64,000 nucleotides of DNA. Origin: Anaerostipes sp. MSJ-23. GTDB taxonomy: Bacteria; Bacillota; Clostridia; Lachnospirales; Lachnospiraceae. The position numbers and the translations under genes are program-made. The notes under the pieces were generated by a model that was given only the letters and a program-made list of their open reading frames with translations, ran no database searches and was not told the DNA's origin. How positions within the stretch are numbered: the stretch's first letter is position 1; each line of letters starts with the position of its first letter. Positions 52,966 through 62,563 of this stretch are shown piece by piece. The stretch spans positions 248,001 to 312,000 of the forward strand of contig NZ_JAHLPY010000001.1 in assembly GCF_018918155.1 (NCBI RefSeq). Direction: 5' to 3'.

Positions 52966-54558
52966 TCATCTCTGCCATTTTTCACAAAGTGCCAAAATCT
53001 GATCTGCAAATTTGCCAAGATCTTTATTGGTTCCTCCTTCATTTTGTGCGATAACTTTAGATAACAAATCGCAGGCTCCTTTCAAGCGCACATAAGCATT
53101 GCTTTCTTTTCGTGTTTTCTTCTTGACAAGCTCTCTGGTCCCCCATCCGATCCATCTTCCTTCGATCAAGTCAAAAACATCGCCACTATATGGAGCATTT
53201 GTCTCATATCCATATTCTTCTTTTAAACATTGCGCAAAAATATCACATACTTTATCTTCTCCATGTACAACAAAAACGAGTTGTGGTTTCTTCTTAAACT
53301 CATTCACCCATCGAATCAGTCCGTTTTTGTCAGCATGACCGCTCATTCCATCCATCTGAATAATCTTTGCCTGTACCTGAATTACCTCTCCAAATAATTT
53401 TACTTCCTTGGCACCTTCAATTAAAGATCTTCCAAGAGTACCGTAAGCTTGATAACCAACAAAGACAATTGTATTTTCCGGTTTCCATAAATTCCATTTC
53501 AGATGATGACGAATTCTTCCGGCATCACACATTCCAGAGGCAGAAATAATAACCTTGGGCTCCTCATCAAAGTTGATCGCCTTAGATTCCTCTGTTGTAA
53601 TGGAAAGCTGAAGATTAGAAAAAGAAATGGGATTAATTCCTTTATTTACAAGATCCATTGCTTCCTCATCATAAGTCTCTTCTACATCTTTATGAAAAAT
53701 ATGGGTTGCTTCTACCGCAAGAGGACTATCTACAATCACTTTAAAATCTCCATGATTTTTTACAAGTTCTTCTTCCTTCATCTGGCGGATATAATATAGG
53801 AGTTCCTGCGTTCTTCCGACAGCAAAGGATGGAATTACAACATTTCCTCCTCTATCAAAGGTTCTCTGAATCACCCCTGCCAGCTCACTGACATAATCCG
53901 GATGTTTTCCATGCAATCTATCCCCGTAAGTCGACTCCATAATCACATAATCTGCTTCATCCGTATATTGTGGATCTTTAATCAACGGCTGATCATAATT
54001 TCCGATATCCCCTGAAAATACAAGTTTTCTATCATTTTCACCCTCACGAAGCCAAACTTCAATACTAGAGGATCCTAGAAGATGTCCGATATCGGTAAAG
54101 CGAATATCAATATTATCATACAATGAAATTTTTTGACTATATGCACATGGAACAAACAAATCCATCACATTAATTGCATCTTCTACCGTATAAGTTGGTA
54201 TTACCTCTGGTTTTCCTGAACGTCTTGCCTTACGATTTCTCCATTCCGCTTCAAATTCCTGAATATGTGCACTATCCTGAAGCATAATTCGACATAAATC
54301 TGTTGTTGCTTTTGTTGCATAAATCTTTCCACGAAAGCCTTTTGCATATAACAATGGAAGCAATCCGGAATGATCGATATGTGCATGTGTCAATAAAATA
54401 AAATCAAGTTCTGCGGCCGAAACTGGCATTTCTACATTCTCATAAATATTAATGCCTTGTTCCATTCCATAATCCACGACAAACTTTTTATTTCCACATT
54501 CTACATAATGGCAGCTTCCGGTTACCTCATGATCTGCTCCAATAAACATGATTTTCAT
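52966..54558 (-). CDS. MBL-fold beta-CASP ribonuclease
   Basis: The 530-residue protein has the metallo-beta-lactamase motif LTHAHIDHSG (about 54-63), further metal ligands in IGHLLGSSS and GDIGNYDQ, and the beta-CASP domain with VVIPSFAVGRTQELLY and the MSGHAD motif. This group includes archaeal and bacterial RNA-processing nucleases. GAGGAGG precedes the ATG. It follows the Eis-like gene by 3 bases, so the two are co-transcribed. It is distinct from RNase J, whose core order differs. Confidence 0.9.
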   Translation of the reverse strand: MKIMFIGADHEVTGSCHYVECGNKKFVVDYGMEQGINIYENVEMPVSAAELDFILLTHAHIDHSGLLPLLYAKGFRGKIYATKATTDLCRIMLQDSAHIQEFEAEWRNRKARRSGKPEVIPTYTVEDAINVMDLFVPCAYSQKISLYDNIDIRFTDIGHLLGSSSIEVWLREGENDRKLVFSGDIGNYDQPLIKDPQYTDEADYVIMESTYGDRLHGKHPDYVSELAGVIQRTFDRGGNVVIPSFAVGRTQELLYYIRQMKEEELVKNHGDFKVIVDSPLAVEATHIFHKDVEETYDEEAMDLVNKGINPISFSNLQLSITTEESKAINFDEEPKVIISASGMCDAGRIRHHLKWNLWKPENTIVFVGYQAYGTLGRSLIEGAKEVKLFGEVIQVQAKIIQMDGMSGHADKNGLIRWVNEFKKKPQLVFVVHGEDKVCDIFAQCLKEEYGYETNAPYSGDVFDLIEGRWIGWGTRELVKKKTRKESNAYVRLKGACDLLSKVIAQNEGGTNKDLGKFADQILALCEKWQR

Positions 54559-54561
54559 AAG

Positions 54562-55638
54562 TCATACCTCCTCAGAAATATATACTGGTCCTGCAGGTAC
54601 GATATTTTCCAGATTTGGATGCTGTTCTAAGATTGGTTGTGACTGATATCCAAAAAATACCCTGGTTAAATCCCCAATTGTAATTCTTTCTGCCTGATCA
54701 CCATCCTTTGTTTCTTTTGTTATCATCATTTTATGACCATTCCATTGAAAATGAAACATTCCATCATTTTCTTTAATCAATGGATCTTCGACTATCATTC
54801 GAAATGAAAAGTTCTTTTTTCCTTTTAGTATCTTTTCCCATGCTTTTAACGATGTAATCCTTGCCATAATTTTAGGAGTGAGATTTCCTCTTGTCAGATT
54901 TCCTCCCGTAATCTCTATTTCTCTTCCTGAATAAAGAGACTTTATCTGACGAAGCATCTCTTCTGGCTCTTTCGCATAAAAAAGACGAAGAAAAGTTTCA
55001 TTTTCTTCCTGACCTTGTACAAAAACGCCCTTTATTTCTTCATCAACTTTCCATACCATTAGATGCCCATTGCTACTTTGACTCTCTTTTTCTGCACGTT
55101 TTAAATATTCTATATTGGGAACTGTATAAATTCCATATTCTTGCATACATTCTTGCAAATAACTGGAAATTTTCGGATAATCTTTTTCTTTTGCAATTTC
55201 AATTACACCAACAGAATGTCTGCTTTTTTCTCCTGAAATCACACATTGTTTCCAGTCCATAACAAAAACAAAGTCAAATGGCTCATAATAAGCCCGATTA
55301 GCCGGCATCAAATATGTAAATGGTTGTTTTTTCCCTTGTATATCACAAAGGCACTTTTTTAACATAGAGGCCATAATTCCCTGTCGCCTGCACTCTTTTT
55401 TTACCGCAACCGCTACAATATAAAAAAGCTCTTGGGATTCATCTGAAATCTGTATTTTATAAGGATTCAGATGAATCATCCCCTTTAATTCTTCCTGATC
55501 CATGGCAAGCAACACTTTATTATTTTTATAGACTTCATCAAAATAATATTGTGCAAATGGTTTGGGATCTTCAAAAATTTCTTGGTACATTTTAAAGATC
55601 ATTTCCCGATGCTCTTTTTGATCATAAAAAAGCCTCAT
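54562..55638 (-). CDS. Eis-like GNAT acetyltransferase
   Basis: The 358-residue protein has an N-terminal GNAT domain with the acetyl-CoA motif [19 protein letters not shown], a second GNAT-like domain and a C-terminal SCP2-like region ending [16 protein letters not shown]. This three-part layout matches Eis proteins, which acetylate amines such as aminoglycosides in mycobacteria. The natural substrate here is unknown and resistance should not be assumed. The ATG at 55638 overlaps the ispF stop (ATGA). Confidence 0.85.
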   Translation of the reverse strand: MRLFYDQKEHREMIFKMYQEIFEDPKPFAQYYFDEVYKNNKVLLAMDQEELKGMIHLNPYKIQISDESQELFYIVAVAVKKECRRQGIMASMLKKCLCDIQGKKQPFTYLMPANRAYYEPFDFVFVMDWKQCVISGEKSRHSVGVIEIAKEKDYPKISSYLQECMQEYGIYTVPNIEYLKRAEKESQSSNGHLMVWKVDEEIKGVFVQGQEENETFLRLFYAKEPEEMLRQIKSLYSGREIEITGGNLTRGNLTPKIMARITSLKAWEKILKGKKNFSFRMIVEDPLIKENDGMFHFQWNGHKMMITKETKDGDQAERITIGDLTRVFFGYQSQPILEQHPNLENIVPAGPVYISEEV

Positions 55639-56117
55639 GCTTCTTTCCTTTCCATTAGAAGGCATACTGCCTGTGCACTAATTCCAAGTCCTTCTCCAGT
55701 AAATCCAAGTTTTTCTTCAGTTGTTGCTTTTACATTCACCTGACCTTGGTCCACTCTTAACACTCTGCTGATATTTTTAATCATACTTGGCAAATGTGGT
55801 GCCATTTTTGGCTTTTGTGCAATGATCGTTGCATCTACATTTCCAACAGTATACCCTTTTTCATAAATTAACCTTACAACTTCCTCTAAAAGCTTCAAAC
55901 TGTCTGCATTATGAAATTTAGGATCTGTATCTGGAAAATGCTTACCAATATCCCCAAGTGCTGCAGCTCCTAGCAAGGCATCTGAAATTGCATGAAGCAG
56001 TACATCCGCATCCGAATGTCCAAGAAGCCCCTTCTCGTAAGGTATTTCTACACCTCCCAAAATCAATTTCCTATTTTCAGTTAGCCTGTGTACATCATAC
56101 CCCATTCCAATCCGCAT
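55635..56117 (-). CDS. ispF: 2-C-methyl-D-erythritol 2,4-cyclodiphosphate synthase
   Basis: The 160-residue protein has the zinc site GYDVHRL (Asp8, His10) and [12 protein letters not shown], and the substrate loop [11 protein letters not shown]. It catalyses the MEP-pathway step that forms MEcPP for isoprenoid synthesis. GGAAGGGAGG precedes the ATG and overlap with the Eis-like gene suggests co-translation. No other MEP-pathway gene is in the window. Confidence 0.96.
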   Translation of the reverse strand: MRIGMGYDVHRLTENRKLILGGVEIPYEKGLLGHSDADVLLHAISDALLGAAALGDIGKHFPDTDPKFHNADSLKLLEEVVRLIYEKGYTVGNVDATIIAQKPKMAPHLPSMIKNISRVLRVDQGQVNVKATTEEKLGFTGEGLGISAQAVCLLMERKEA

Positions 56118-56162
56118 ATTCTGTCCTCCCTTCCGGTCGTTTTTCTTTTTTTCTATAGTTCT

Positions 56163-56168
56163 ATTATA
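56163..56168 (-). promoter_or_regulatory. Candidate -10 box of the ispF promoter
   Basis: TATAAT on the minus strand lies about 50 bases before the ispF start and after the tRNA terminator. No good -35 box is seen (TTTCCG at 17 bases). Confidence 0.5.
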
Positions 56169-56189
56169 CCCTTATTTTACGTTTTCGGA

Positions 56190-56226
56190 AAGAAAAAAGA
56201 GATGTATTTTTCTCAAATACATCTCT
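56190..56226 (-). terminator. Terminator after the tRNA pair
   Basis: AGAGATGTATTT pairs perfectly with AAATACATCTCT around five bases, followed by a T run on the minus strand. Confidence 0.92.
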
Positions 56227-56232
56227 GATAAG

Positions 56233-56306
56233 TAGCGATGAGCAGATTCGAACTGCTGACACTACGGGTATGAACCGTATGCTCTAGCCAACTGAGCTAC
56301 ATCGCC
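56233..56306 (-). tRNA. tRNA-Met (CAT), elongator type
   Basis: The RNA begins GGCGATGTAGCTCAG and has anticodon loop TTCATAC (anticodon CAT), a T arm with GTTCGAATC, and a G1.U72 pair like that of the Bacillus elongator tRNA-Met. The initiator would have a mismatched first pair. A lysidine-modified tRNA-Ile(CAT) is less likely but not excluded. No CCA is encoded. Confidence 0.9.
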
Positions 56307-56340
56307 ATATGTAATTATCCATTCATGATTTCTCATGAAA

Positions 56341-56413
56341 TGGGACCAACAGGGCTCGAACCTGTGACCCTCTGCTTGTAAGGCAGATGCTCTCCCAGCT
56401 GAGCTATGATCCC
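56341..56413 (-). tRNA. tRNA-Val (TAC)
   Basis: The RNA begins GGGATCATAGCTCAG, has anticodon loop CTTACAA (anticodon TAC) and T-arm GGTTCGAGCCC, and ends with a paired acceptor stem. No CCA is encoded. It is transcribed before the tRNA-Met, 34 bases away. Confidence 0.94.
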
Positions 56414-56460
56414 GCTTGATTCGTTGTTGTCGTTATTGCTCTTGCCTGACGACAGATATT

Positions 56461-56489
56461 AGTATACTTCATTCTGTTCTAAATGTCAA
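56461..56489 (-). promoter_or_regulatory. Strong promoter of the tRNA pair
   Basis: TTGACA (56489-56484) and TATACT (56466-56461) are 17 bases apart on the minus strand, about 48 bases before tRNA-Val. Confidence 0.9.
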
Positions 56490-56529
56490 CACTTTTTTCA
56501 ATTTTTTTTAATTATTTTTTGTAAATCGC

Positions 56530-56572
56530 CAAAAATGGCAGAAATACGTGGTTTTTCGTACTTCTGCCATTG
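56530..56572 (-). terminator. Terminator of the C39-like gene
   Basis: AATGGCAGAAATACG pairs with CGTACTTCTGCCATT (one weak pair) around TGGTTTTT. The minus-strand T run after the stem is short but present. Confidence 0.78.
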
Positions 56573-56576
56573 AAAA

Positions 56577-58010
56577 TTAATTGGTAAAACTAATATGATT
56601 TGGGTCAATTGTTACTGTTTTTTGAAAAGATCCATTCACTGCTTTTTTATTAATTTGCTCTACAATCTCTCCCAAAGTGATATCTGTCTTCATCTGATTA
56701 TGACTATCCACGATCGTTACTTCATCATTAATCTTTAAATTTACAAGTGTAACCATCTGTTCTTCTGGTGTTAGTTTTCCTTCCTTAAGAGGAACTATCA
56801 ACTGATAATTTTTCTGAAGTACCGCTTTAATATCGTAATACATGTCCCAATATTCTTTGCTGTGTTTCTTTACCGTTAATACTTTTGCATCTTCGATCTG
56901 TTTCTTCGTCGCATCTTTTACTTTCTGATCTTCCTGTTTTGGATTATAAATTTCCCAGAAAGGGCCTCCTGCTGATGCTGATTTTGACTGACTTACAACA
57001 TCTTTTAACGGATATTTATAAGCACTTCTTCCTCTGCTTCCAACATCTGCCACAGTCACCTGATCATCCTTGTCAATTCCAACAAGAACAATAAAATGTC
57101 CTTTGCTCGTAAAATATCCAGGTCCCATCAATGCAACAACTGGATGTCCTGCCTGTAATGCCTTTCGAATGGAAGCAATATCTGTCTGTAATCCATTACA
57201 TTTCAATTTATATTGCTTTGCAAGGGCTGGTACCATATCATGAACTGCTCCAGAAATGCTATAATATCCATGATCATATGCCCAGATTGTTGTATCCAAT
57301 GGTGTTACCCATTTTCCTGTCAAAGAGGAAATGCACACAGCCATAGCAGTCGGACCACATCCACTGCTATGAATATGATATCCATTTTCATTCCATGCTT
57401 CATCTGCCTGATTAAAATAGACAAATCCATTTAATGTCTCTTTTTTATCCTTCATCTGAAGCCTCGTATCATTGTAAACCTTTGGAATGATCGCTTTCGA
57501 TTCTTTTTCCTTTTTCTCGGCTGCTTTTTTCTTCTTTTCCGCTTCCTTTTTTTTCTTTTCTGCCGCTTTCTTTTTCTTTTCTGCTGCTTTTTTCTTTTTA
57601 GCTTCTTTCTTTTTCTTTTCTGCCGCTTTTTTCTTCTTTTCTGCTTCCTTCTTTTTCTTCTCAGCTGCTTTTTTCTTTTCTAATTCCTTTTTCTTTTGTG
57701 CATCTGTATTCTTTTTTTTATGCGTAGATGAATTTTTTTTATGTTCTGTTGTTGTATGTTTATGTTCTGTTGCAGAACTTTGATGATGTTTTTCTGTTGT
57801 TGTATTTTCTTTTGTGTGAGTCTGTGTGGAATGTTCTGTCGTTGACTCTGTAGATTCCTGCTTCTGTGTAGATGAGGCAGCCTCCTGCTGCTGAACTGCC
57901 GTCGTAGAAGAAGATTTTACATTTTCTTCTGCATGAACTCCTGTCGCCGGACCCAAGGTCAACATTGCACATACCAGCAAAGTTGCTCCTGCTTTTATAT
58001 GTCTTCTCAT
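56577..58010 (-). CDS. Secreted C39-like cysteine peptidase-fold protein with Lys-rich helix
   Basis: The 477-residue protein has a signal peptide (cleavage after VHA, residue 27), a Ser/Thr/His-rich linker (30-105), a Lys/Ala/Glu tract (105-170) built from repeats such as AAEKKKK and EAEKKKK, and a C39-type domain. That domain has Cys218 (SSGCGPTAM), His305 (KGHFIVLV) and Asp322 (VADVGSR) in papain-like order. It may hydrolyse peptides or peptidoglycan cross-bridges outside the cell; the substrate is unknown. GGGGGAG precedes the ATG at 58010. It lies 53 bases after sbcC on the same strand. Confidence 0.85.
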   Translation of the reverse strand: MRRHIKAGATLLVCAMLTLGPATGVHAEENVKSSSTTAVQQQEAASSTQKQESTESTTEHSTQTHTKENTTTEKHHQSSATEHKHTTTEHKKNSSTHKKKNTDAQKKKELEKKKAAEKKKKEAEKKKKAAEKKKKEAKKKKAAEKKKKAAEKKKKEAEKKKKAAEKKEKESKAIIPKVYNDTRLQMKDKKETLNGFVYFNQADEAWNENGYHIHSSGCGPTAMAVCISSLTGKWVTPLDTTIWAYDHGYYSISGAVHDMVPALAKQYKLKCNGLQTDIASIRKALQAGHPVVALMGPGYFTSKGHFIVLVGIDKDDQVTVADVGSRGRSAYKYPLKDVVSQSKSASAGGPFWEIYNPKQEDQKVKDATKKQIEDAKVLTVKKHSKEYWDMYYDIKAVLQKNYQLIVPLKEGKLTPEEQMVTLVNLKINDEVTIVDSHNQMKTDITLGEIVEQINKKAVNGSFQKTVTIDPNHISFTN

Positions 58011-58063
58011 ATGCTCCCCCTGTTTTTTTATCATACTAAATAATAACACCTTATTTTGTTCTG

Positions 58064-60586
58064 TCAAGACCTATATATATAACTACCTTCTTTGTTTTTC
58101 CTCACCTCAATCTTTTTATCAATCTGCTCTTTTAATTCCACTACATGGGAAATAATCCCAATCATTCTGTGTTCTCCAGCAAGTTCCATTAGTGTTACAA
58201 CAGCCTGATGAAGACTTTCCTCATCCAATGCACCAAACCCTTCATCTACAAATAAAATATCGATCTGAATTCCACCAGCATAACTTTGAATCACATCTGA
58301 AAGTCCAAGTGCCAGACAAAGTGCCGCTTTAAACGATTCTCCGCCGGATAAAGTTTTTACAGGACGTTTTTTCCCAGTATAAGCATCAAAAATTTCAATC
58401 TCTAAATGATCTTTTTTTCTTCCGTCGCTAACCGTTTCCTGACGATACATCTCATATCTTCCTGCACTCATTTTCAAAAGCCTGATATTGGCTGCTTTTA
58501 AAACATCTTGAAAATAAGAAATCATTGCATACTGTTCAAGATTCATCCTTAATCGATTATTTCCATTTAATAAACGATCTATATCTCCAATAATGCCATA
58601 CTTTTGTTCCAGTTTTTCTTTTTGCTTCAGTTTCTTTTGAAAAGATTCACATGCTTTTTCAACTCTGGAAAGACCAATCACTTGCTCCCTTATTTCCTGA
58701 TCTAGCACATATATGATTTCTTCCAATCTCCTACACTCCTCCAGTTTTTCTTTTCTTTCCTGAACAGATGGAAAAACTTCTTCTTTTTGTTTCAATTTTT
58801 TTCTCTCTAAGTTCTCTAAAGCCATTATTTTCGAATATTCCATCTGAATCTGATGGAATTCTTCCCCTACTTTTTTCATCCGTTCTTCATACTGATCAAT
58901 CTTTGTTGTTTTTTCCTCATATTCTTTCTGTATTTTATTTTCTTCTTTTAGTACATCTTTCACCTCCTTTGAAAGCCCCTCAAATCGTCCACAAAGCATA
59001 ATATATGCCTGCTGCATTTGCTTTAATTTTTCTTTTTCTTTTTTCTTATCAAATAGTAATTGGTCTTCCCTTCGAAAAATTTTCTCTGGCTTTTGCGGTA
59101 TCTGTTTTTCCTTCTGTCTCAATAACTGCTCTATAGATTCTTTTTGGTGCTGCAATTTTATCATCTTCTCATAACTTTTTTGAAATTGTTCTTCTATTCT
59201 TTTCGTTTTTTCTACTTGAATCTTCCATACATTCTGGTCTGGAACATCTTCTACGATCGGAGCAATCTTTGGATGATCTATAGACCCGCAAACTGGACAC
59301 GGGACTCCTTCTTTCAAACCAGCGGCAAGCATTCCTACATTTGCTGCATAAACCATCGATTGTATACAATCTCGTTTTCTTCTTTCCAACAATCTTCTAT
59401 TATCAAGCTTTTTATAATGAAGACTTTCTTCTTCAATTTCTTTTTCAATTTTTTCTTTTTCTCGCTCTGTCCTTTTAAAATCTTCCTCAGCCTCTTTCCA
59501 CTCCCAAAAAAGAGCTGCCCCTACCTTATCTTCCTGATTCTTTATAGAAATCTTTAGAGCTTCTTTCTCTTGTTGAATTTTCTTTCCCTCTTCTGCCTTT
59601 TTCATTGCATCTTCCAGAAAAAGAACTCTTTTATTCCATTTTTTTACCTCTTCCTGTAATAACATTGTTTCTTTATACTCTTTTTCTTTTTTGTAAATTT
59701 TTTCTTTCAGAGATTTTTCTTGCTTATCCAAACAATCAATGTCATTTTTTAATTTTTCTATTTCCTTTTCTTCTCGAACAATATCTTCACAAAATCGGCA
59801 GATGCTATTATATTTCTCTTCAGTTCCTAATTTTTTTTCTTCCAGATTTTCTTTTTCTTTTTTAAAAAAGACCTTTTTTTCTTTTAATAGCTGATAAACT
59901 TCCTGAAAATTTTTTCTTTCAAAAATCTCAAGGATTTCTGGAGATTCTGCCATACGTAAAGCCTCTTCCATCTGAAGCTCAATAGCCCGTACCTCATCCT
60001 TAATACCTCTTGCTTTCTGTCCAGCAAGTTCCTGTACGTTTTGATAAATTTGTGTATGGAAGACAGAGCGAAAAATTTCTGTACGTTCTCCAGATTTTGT
60101 CATTAAAAGATCTAAAAATTCTCCTTGTGCCAGCATAGATAACTGCTTAAATTGCTTATAATTAATTCCAAGAATTTCCTGAATCTTTTCGTTTACCTGT
60201 GAAATCCCACAAATCACATTTTTATCGCTTAAAAAAAGACAAGCATCTTCTTTTTTTGTTGTAAAACCTTCTCCTCTTTTTTTTCTTCGAATATATTTTG
60301 GATGACGCTCAACCCTATATTGTTTTCCAGCGTGCAAAAAGACAAGATTCACATAAGTATCCACTGTTTCTGGTGCAAAATCACTTCGCAAACGATCTTT
60401 TGTCCTCATTTTCCCGCTAACTTCTCCATATAAAGCATATGTGATTCCATCGAAAATCGTTGTTTTTCCTGCACCAGTTGGTCCTGTAATCAAAAATAAT
60501 TCTCCTTTTTCCATTTTTGAAAAATCAATCTGATTCTTTCCCGGATAAGGTCCCCAGCCTGATATTTCAAGATATAATGGTTTCAA
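58064..60586 (-). CDS. sbcC: SbcC nuclease ATPase subunit
   Basis: The 840-residue SMC-like protein has Walker A GPTGAGKTT (35-43) at the N-terminus, two long coiled-coils around a zinc hook CPVCGS (about residue 430), and the C-terminal signature LSGGESFKAA with Walker B DILFVDEGFGALD. With SbcD it cleaves DNA hairpins and protein-blocked ends. It overlaps sbcD by 4 bases (ATGA). Confidence 0.95.
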   Translation of the reverse strand: MKPLYLEISGWGPYPGKNQIDFSKMEKGELFLITGPTGAGKTTIFDGITYALYGEVSGKMRTKDRLRSDFAPETVDTYVNLVFLHAGKQYRVERHPKYIRRKKRGEGFTTKKEDACLFLSDKNVICGISQVNEKIQEILGINYKQFKQLSMLAQGEFLDLLMTKSGERTEIFRSVFHTQIYQNVQELAGQKARGIKDEVRAIELQMEEALRMAESPEILEIFERKNFQEVYQLLKEKKVFFKKEKENLEEKKLGTEEKYNSICRFCEDIVREEKEIEKLKNDIDCLDKQEKSLKEKIYKKEKEYKETMLLQEEVKKWNKRVLFLEDAMKKAEEGKKIQQEKEALKISIKNQEDKVGAALFWEWKEAEEDFKRTEREKEKIEKEIEEESLHYKKLDNRRLLERRKRDCIQSMVYAANVGMLAAGLKEGVPCPVCGSIDHPKIAPIVEDVPDQNVWKIQVEKTKRIEEQFQKSYEKMIKLQHQKESIEQLLRQKEKQIPQKPEKIFRREDQLLFDKKKEKEKLKQMQQAYIMLCGRFEGLSKEVKDVLKEENKIQKEYEEKTTKIDQYEERMKKVGEEFHQIQMEYSKIMALENLERKKLKQKEEVFPSVQERKEKLEECRRLEEIIYVLDQEIREQVIGLSRVEKACESFQKKLKQKEKLEQKYGIIGDIDRLLNGNNRLRMNLEQYAMISYFQDVLKAANIRLLKMSAGRYEMYRQETVSDGRKKDHLEIEIFDAYTGKKRPVKTLSGGESFKAALCLALGLSDVIQSYAGGIQIDILFVDEGFGALDEESLHQAVVTLMELAGEHRMIGIISHVVELKEQIDKKIEVRKNKEGSYIYRS

Positions 60587-61719
60587 AGGTTTTTCCTCCC
60601 TTCTAAAAACAGCTCTTTCAGATAATTTATCCTTTTTTCTTCCTTTTCCCCTGTCAAAAGCTCCAGAAAAGATTTCATCAAATCTTCCGGTGATTTTTGC
60701 TTAAAAGACAACATCTTATCTTCTTTCAAAATTTTTTCATTTTTCTCAATCATCAATTCCATAAGATTTGGATAAACATCTCTTAATTTTGCTGCAGGAT
60801 CCAGTAATTCTTCCTGATCTGTTAATTTAGCTCTTATATAATCTTTAGGATCTGCAAGCGCTACAACCTCTGGTTTCAAAAGTTCTTTCATCTCTCCTCT
60901 AATGGTACGCATTTCATGCAATGGCTTTAACAAAACGGTATGAATCTCCATCTTCCCTTTTTGAAAAAACTCTATCACAGTTACTGATTTTTTATGATAT
61001 TCTTCCGAAAATGAATATTTTAGCGGCGAACCACTATAACGGATACTTTCCCTCCCTGCTTTTTGTGGTCCATGTAAATGTCCAAGTGCCACATAATCAA
61101 ACGCATCAAACAAACGATAAGAAATCTGATCAGCCCCTCCAACACAAATTTCCATTTCTGAATCAGAACATTCCATTGAATCAGTTCCTGTTACAAACTG
61201 ATGGGTGATCAAAATATTGCGGACATTCTGGTTTACCTCATGCTGTCTTAATACTTCTTTCATTGCATCCGAAGCATCTCCAATCTTTAACTTTGGATTA
61301 TATGCTCTTACTTGTAACGGTTTAAAAAAAGGAAGCATATGAAAACAAATTTTTCCATATGCATCCTCCATTTCAATCACACGAATGTTCCCAGAAAATT
61401 TTCCTTCTATAAAAATATTTTGTTTATCAAAAATTGTTTTTCCAAAATCTAACCTTTGTCCAGAATCATGATTCCCTCCAACACAAAAAATTGAACATTT
61501 TTCTTTTTTTACTTCTGTGAGAAACCAATCAAACAATGAAATCGCACTTACCGGCGGAATGCTTCGATCGTAAATATCTCCAGCAATCACAACCGTATCT
61601 GCTGATTCTTTTTTTATGATGTCTAAAATCTGTTTTAAAATATACTCTTGATCTTCTTCCATAGAAAGCTCATTGATACTCTTCCCAAGATGAAGATCTG
61701 CAATATGAACAATTTTCAT
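60583..61719 (-). CDS. sbcD: SbcD exonuclease subunit
   Basis: The 378-residue protein has the Mre11-type phosphodiesterase motifs IADLHLGKSI (residues 6-15), AGDIYDR, GGNHDS and LGHLHGPQ, in order. It forms the double-strand exonuclease and hairpin endonuclease with SbcC. It lies 19 bases after a HAD gene. An AAAGGAAA site precedes the ATG. Confidence 0.95.
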   Translation of the reverse strand: MKIVHIADLHLGKSINELSMEEDQEYILKQILDIIKKESADTVVIAGDIYDRSIPPVSAISLFDWFLTEVKKEKCSIFCVGGNHDSGQRLDFGKTIFDKQNIFIEGKFSGNIRVIEMEDAYGKICFHMLPFFKPLQVRAYNPKLKIGDASDAMKEVLRQHEVNQNVRNILITHQFVTGTDSMECSDSEMEICVGGADQISYRLFDAFDYVALGHLHGPQKAGRESIRYSGSPLKYSFSEEYHKKSVTVIEFFQKGKMEIHTVLLKPLHEMRTIRGEMKELLKPEVVALADPKDYIRAKLTDQEELLDPAAKLRDVYPNLMELMIEKNEKILKEDKMLSFKQKSPEDLMKSFLELLTGEKEEKRINYLKELFLEGRKNL

Positions 61720-61738
61720 AAATTTCCTTTCTATTTAT

Positions 61739-62563
61739 TTATAGAACAAACTTTTCAATAGCATAGGCTACCCCATCTTCTTCATTACTTTTCGTAACAA
61801 AATCCGCCTTTTCTTTTAGAACATCTATTCCATTTTCCATCACAACTCCAAAACCTGCAGCTTCAATCATTTTTTCATCATTGCTTGCATCTCCGCATGC
61901 CATAACCTGACTCATTGGAATATTTAAATAAGAAGCTAAATGGGATAATCCATCTCCTTTGTTACAAGTTGCACTGTTTATCTCTATGTTGTTCCATATA
62001 GCACTTGTAACAGCAATTTCCTTTACTTGATTTAATTTCTGCCAAACTTCTTTCTTTTTCTCAAGATCATCAAAGAATGCACACATTTTTTCAATTCCTT
62101 TACCTTCCTCTTTGATATCTTCTCTTAAATTTTCAACTTCCACCCTGGTTGTTTTTATTATTTCATACATTGGTCCTTCAATCTTATAATCTTCCAAATG
62201 ATGATAAAATCGACTTTCCATATATCCTTTCCCATTACGATAAATATCCTGACTACAATGATAACCATCTAAAAGATCTAAAACTTTATAAACCGTCTGC
62301 GCAGATAAATGATTTGTATAAATAATTTTGTCTTCTCCTTTATCATAGATTGTCGCTCCATTACAGCAAATGGCATACCTTACACCTGCAAGTTCACGAA
62401 TAAACTCTGGAATTGCCTTAAAAATACGTCCAGTTGCCGGAACGATCAAAACGCCTTTTTGTATTGCCTCTTTCAATACTTCTTTTGTATGCAAAGAAAT
62501 TTTCTTCTCTCCATTTAACAGCGTATTATCAAGGTCCATTGCAACTAACTTAATCTTATCCAT
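61739..62563 (-). CDS. Cof-type HAD-IIB phosphatase
   Basis: The 274-residue protein has the HAD motifs AMDLDNTLLN (8-17), PATGR, CGDASNDEKMI and a C2 cap. It shares the family of the gene at 47964 but the two are not close copies. The substrate is unknown. Its ATG overlaps the recJ stop by one base (TAATG). Confidence 0.9.
   Translation of the reverse strand: MDKIKLVAMDLDNTLLNGEKKISLHTKEVLKEAIQKGVLIVPATGRIFKAIPEFIRELAGVRYAICCNGATIYDKGEDKIIYTNHLSAQTVYKVLDLLDGYHCSQDIYRNGKGYMESRFYHHLEDYKIEGPMYEIIKTTRVEVENLREDIKEEGKGIEKMCAFFDDLEKKKEVWQKLNQVKEIAVTSAIWNNIEINSATCNKGDGLSHLASYLNIPMSQVMACGDASNDEKMIEAAGFGVVMENGIDVLKEKADFVTKSNEEDGVAYAIEKFVL

Noticed and set aside
57487-57783. Plus-strand 98-codon Phe/Ser-rich frame
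   Set aside because: It is the reverse of the Lys-rich tract of the C39-like gene; the composition is a by-product of AAA/AAG codons on the other strand.
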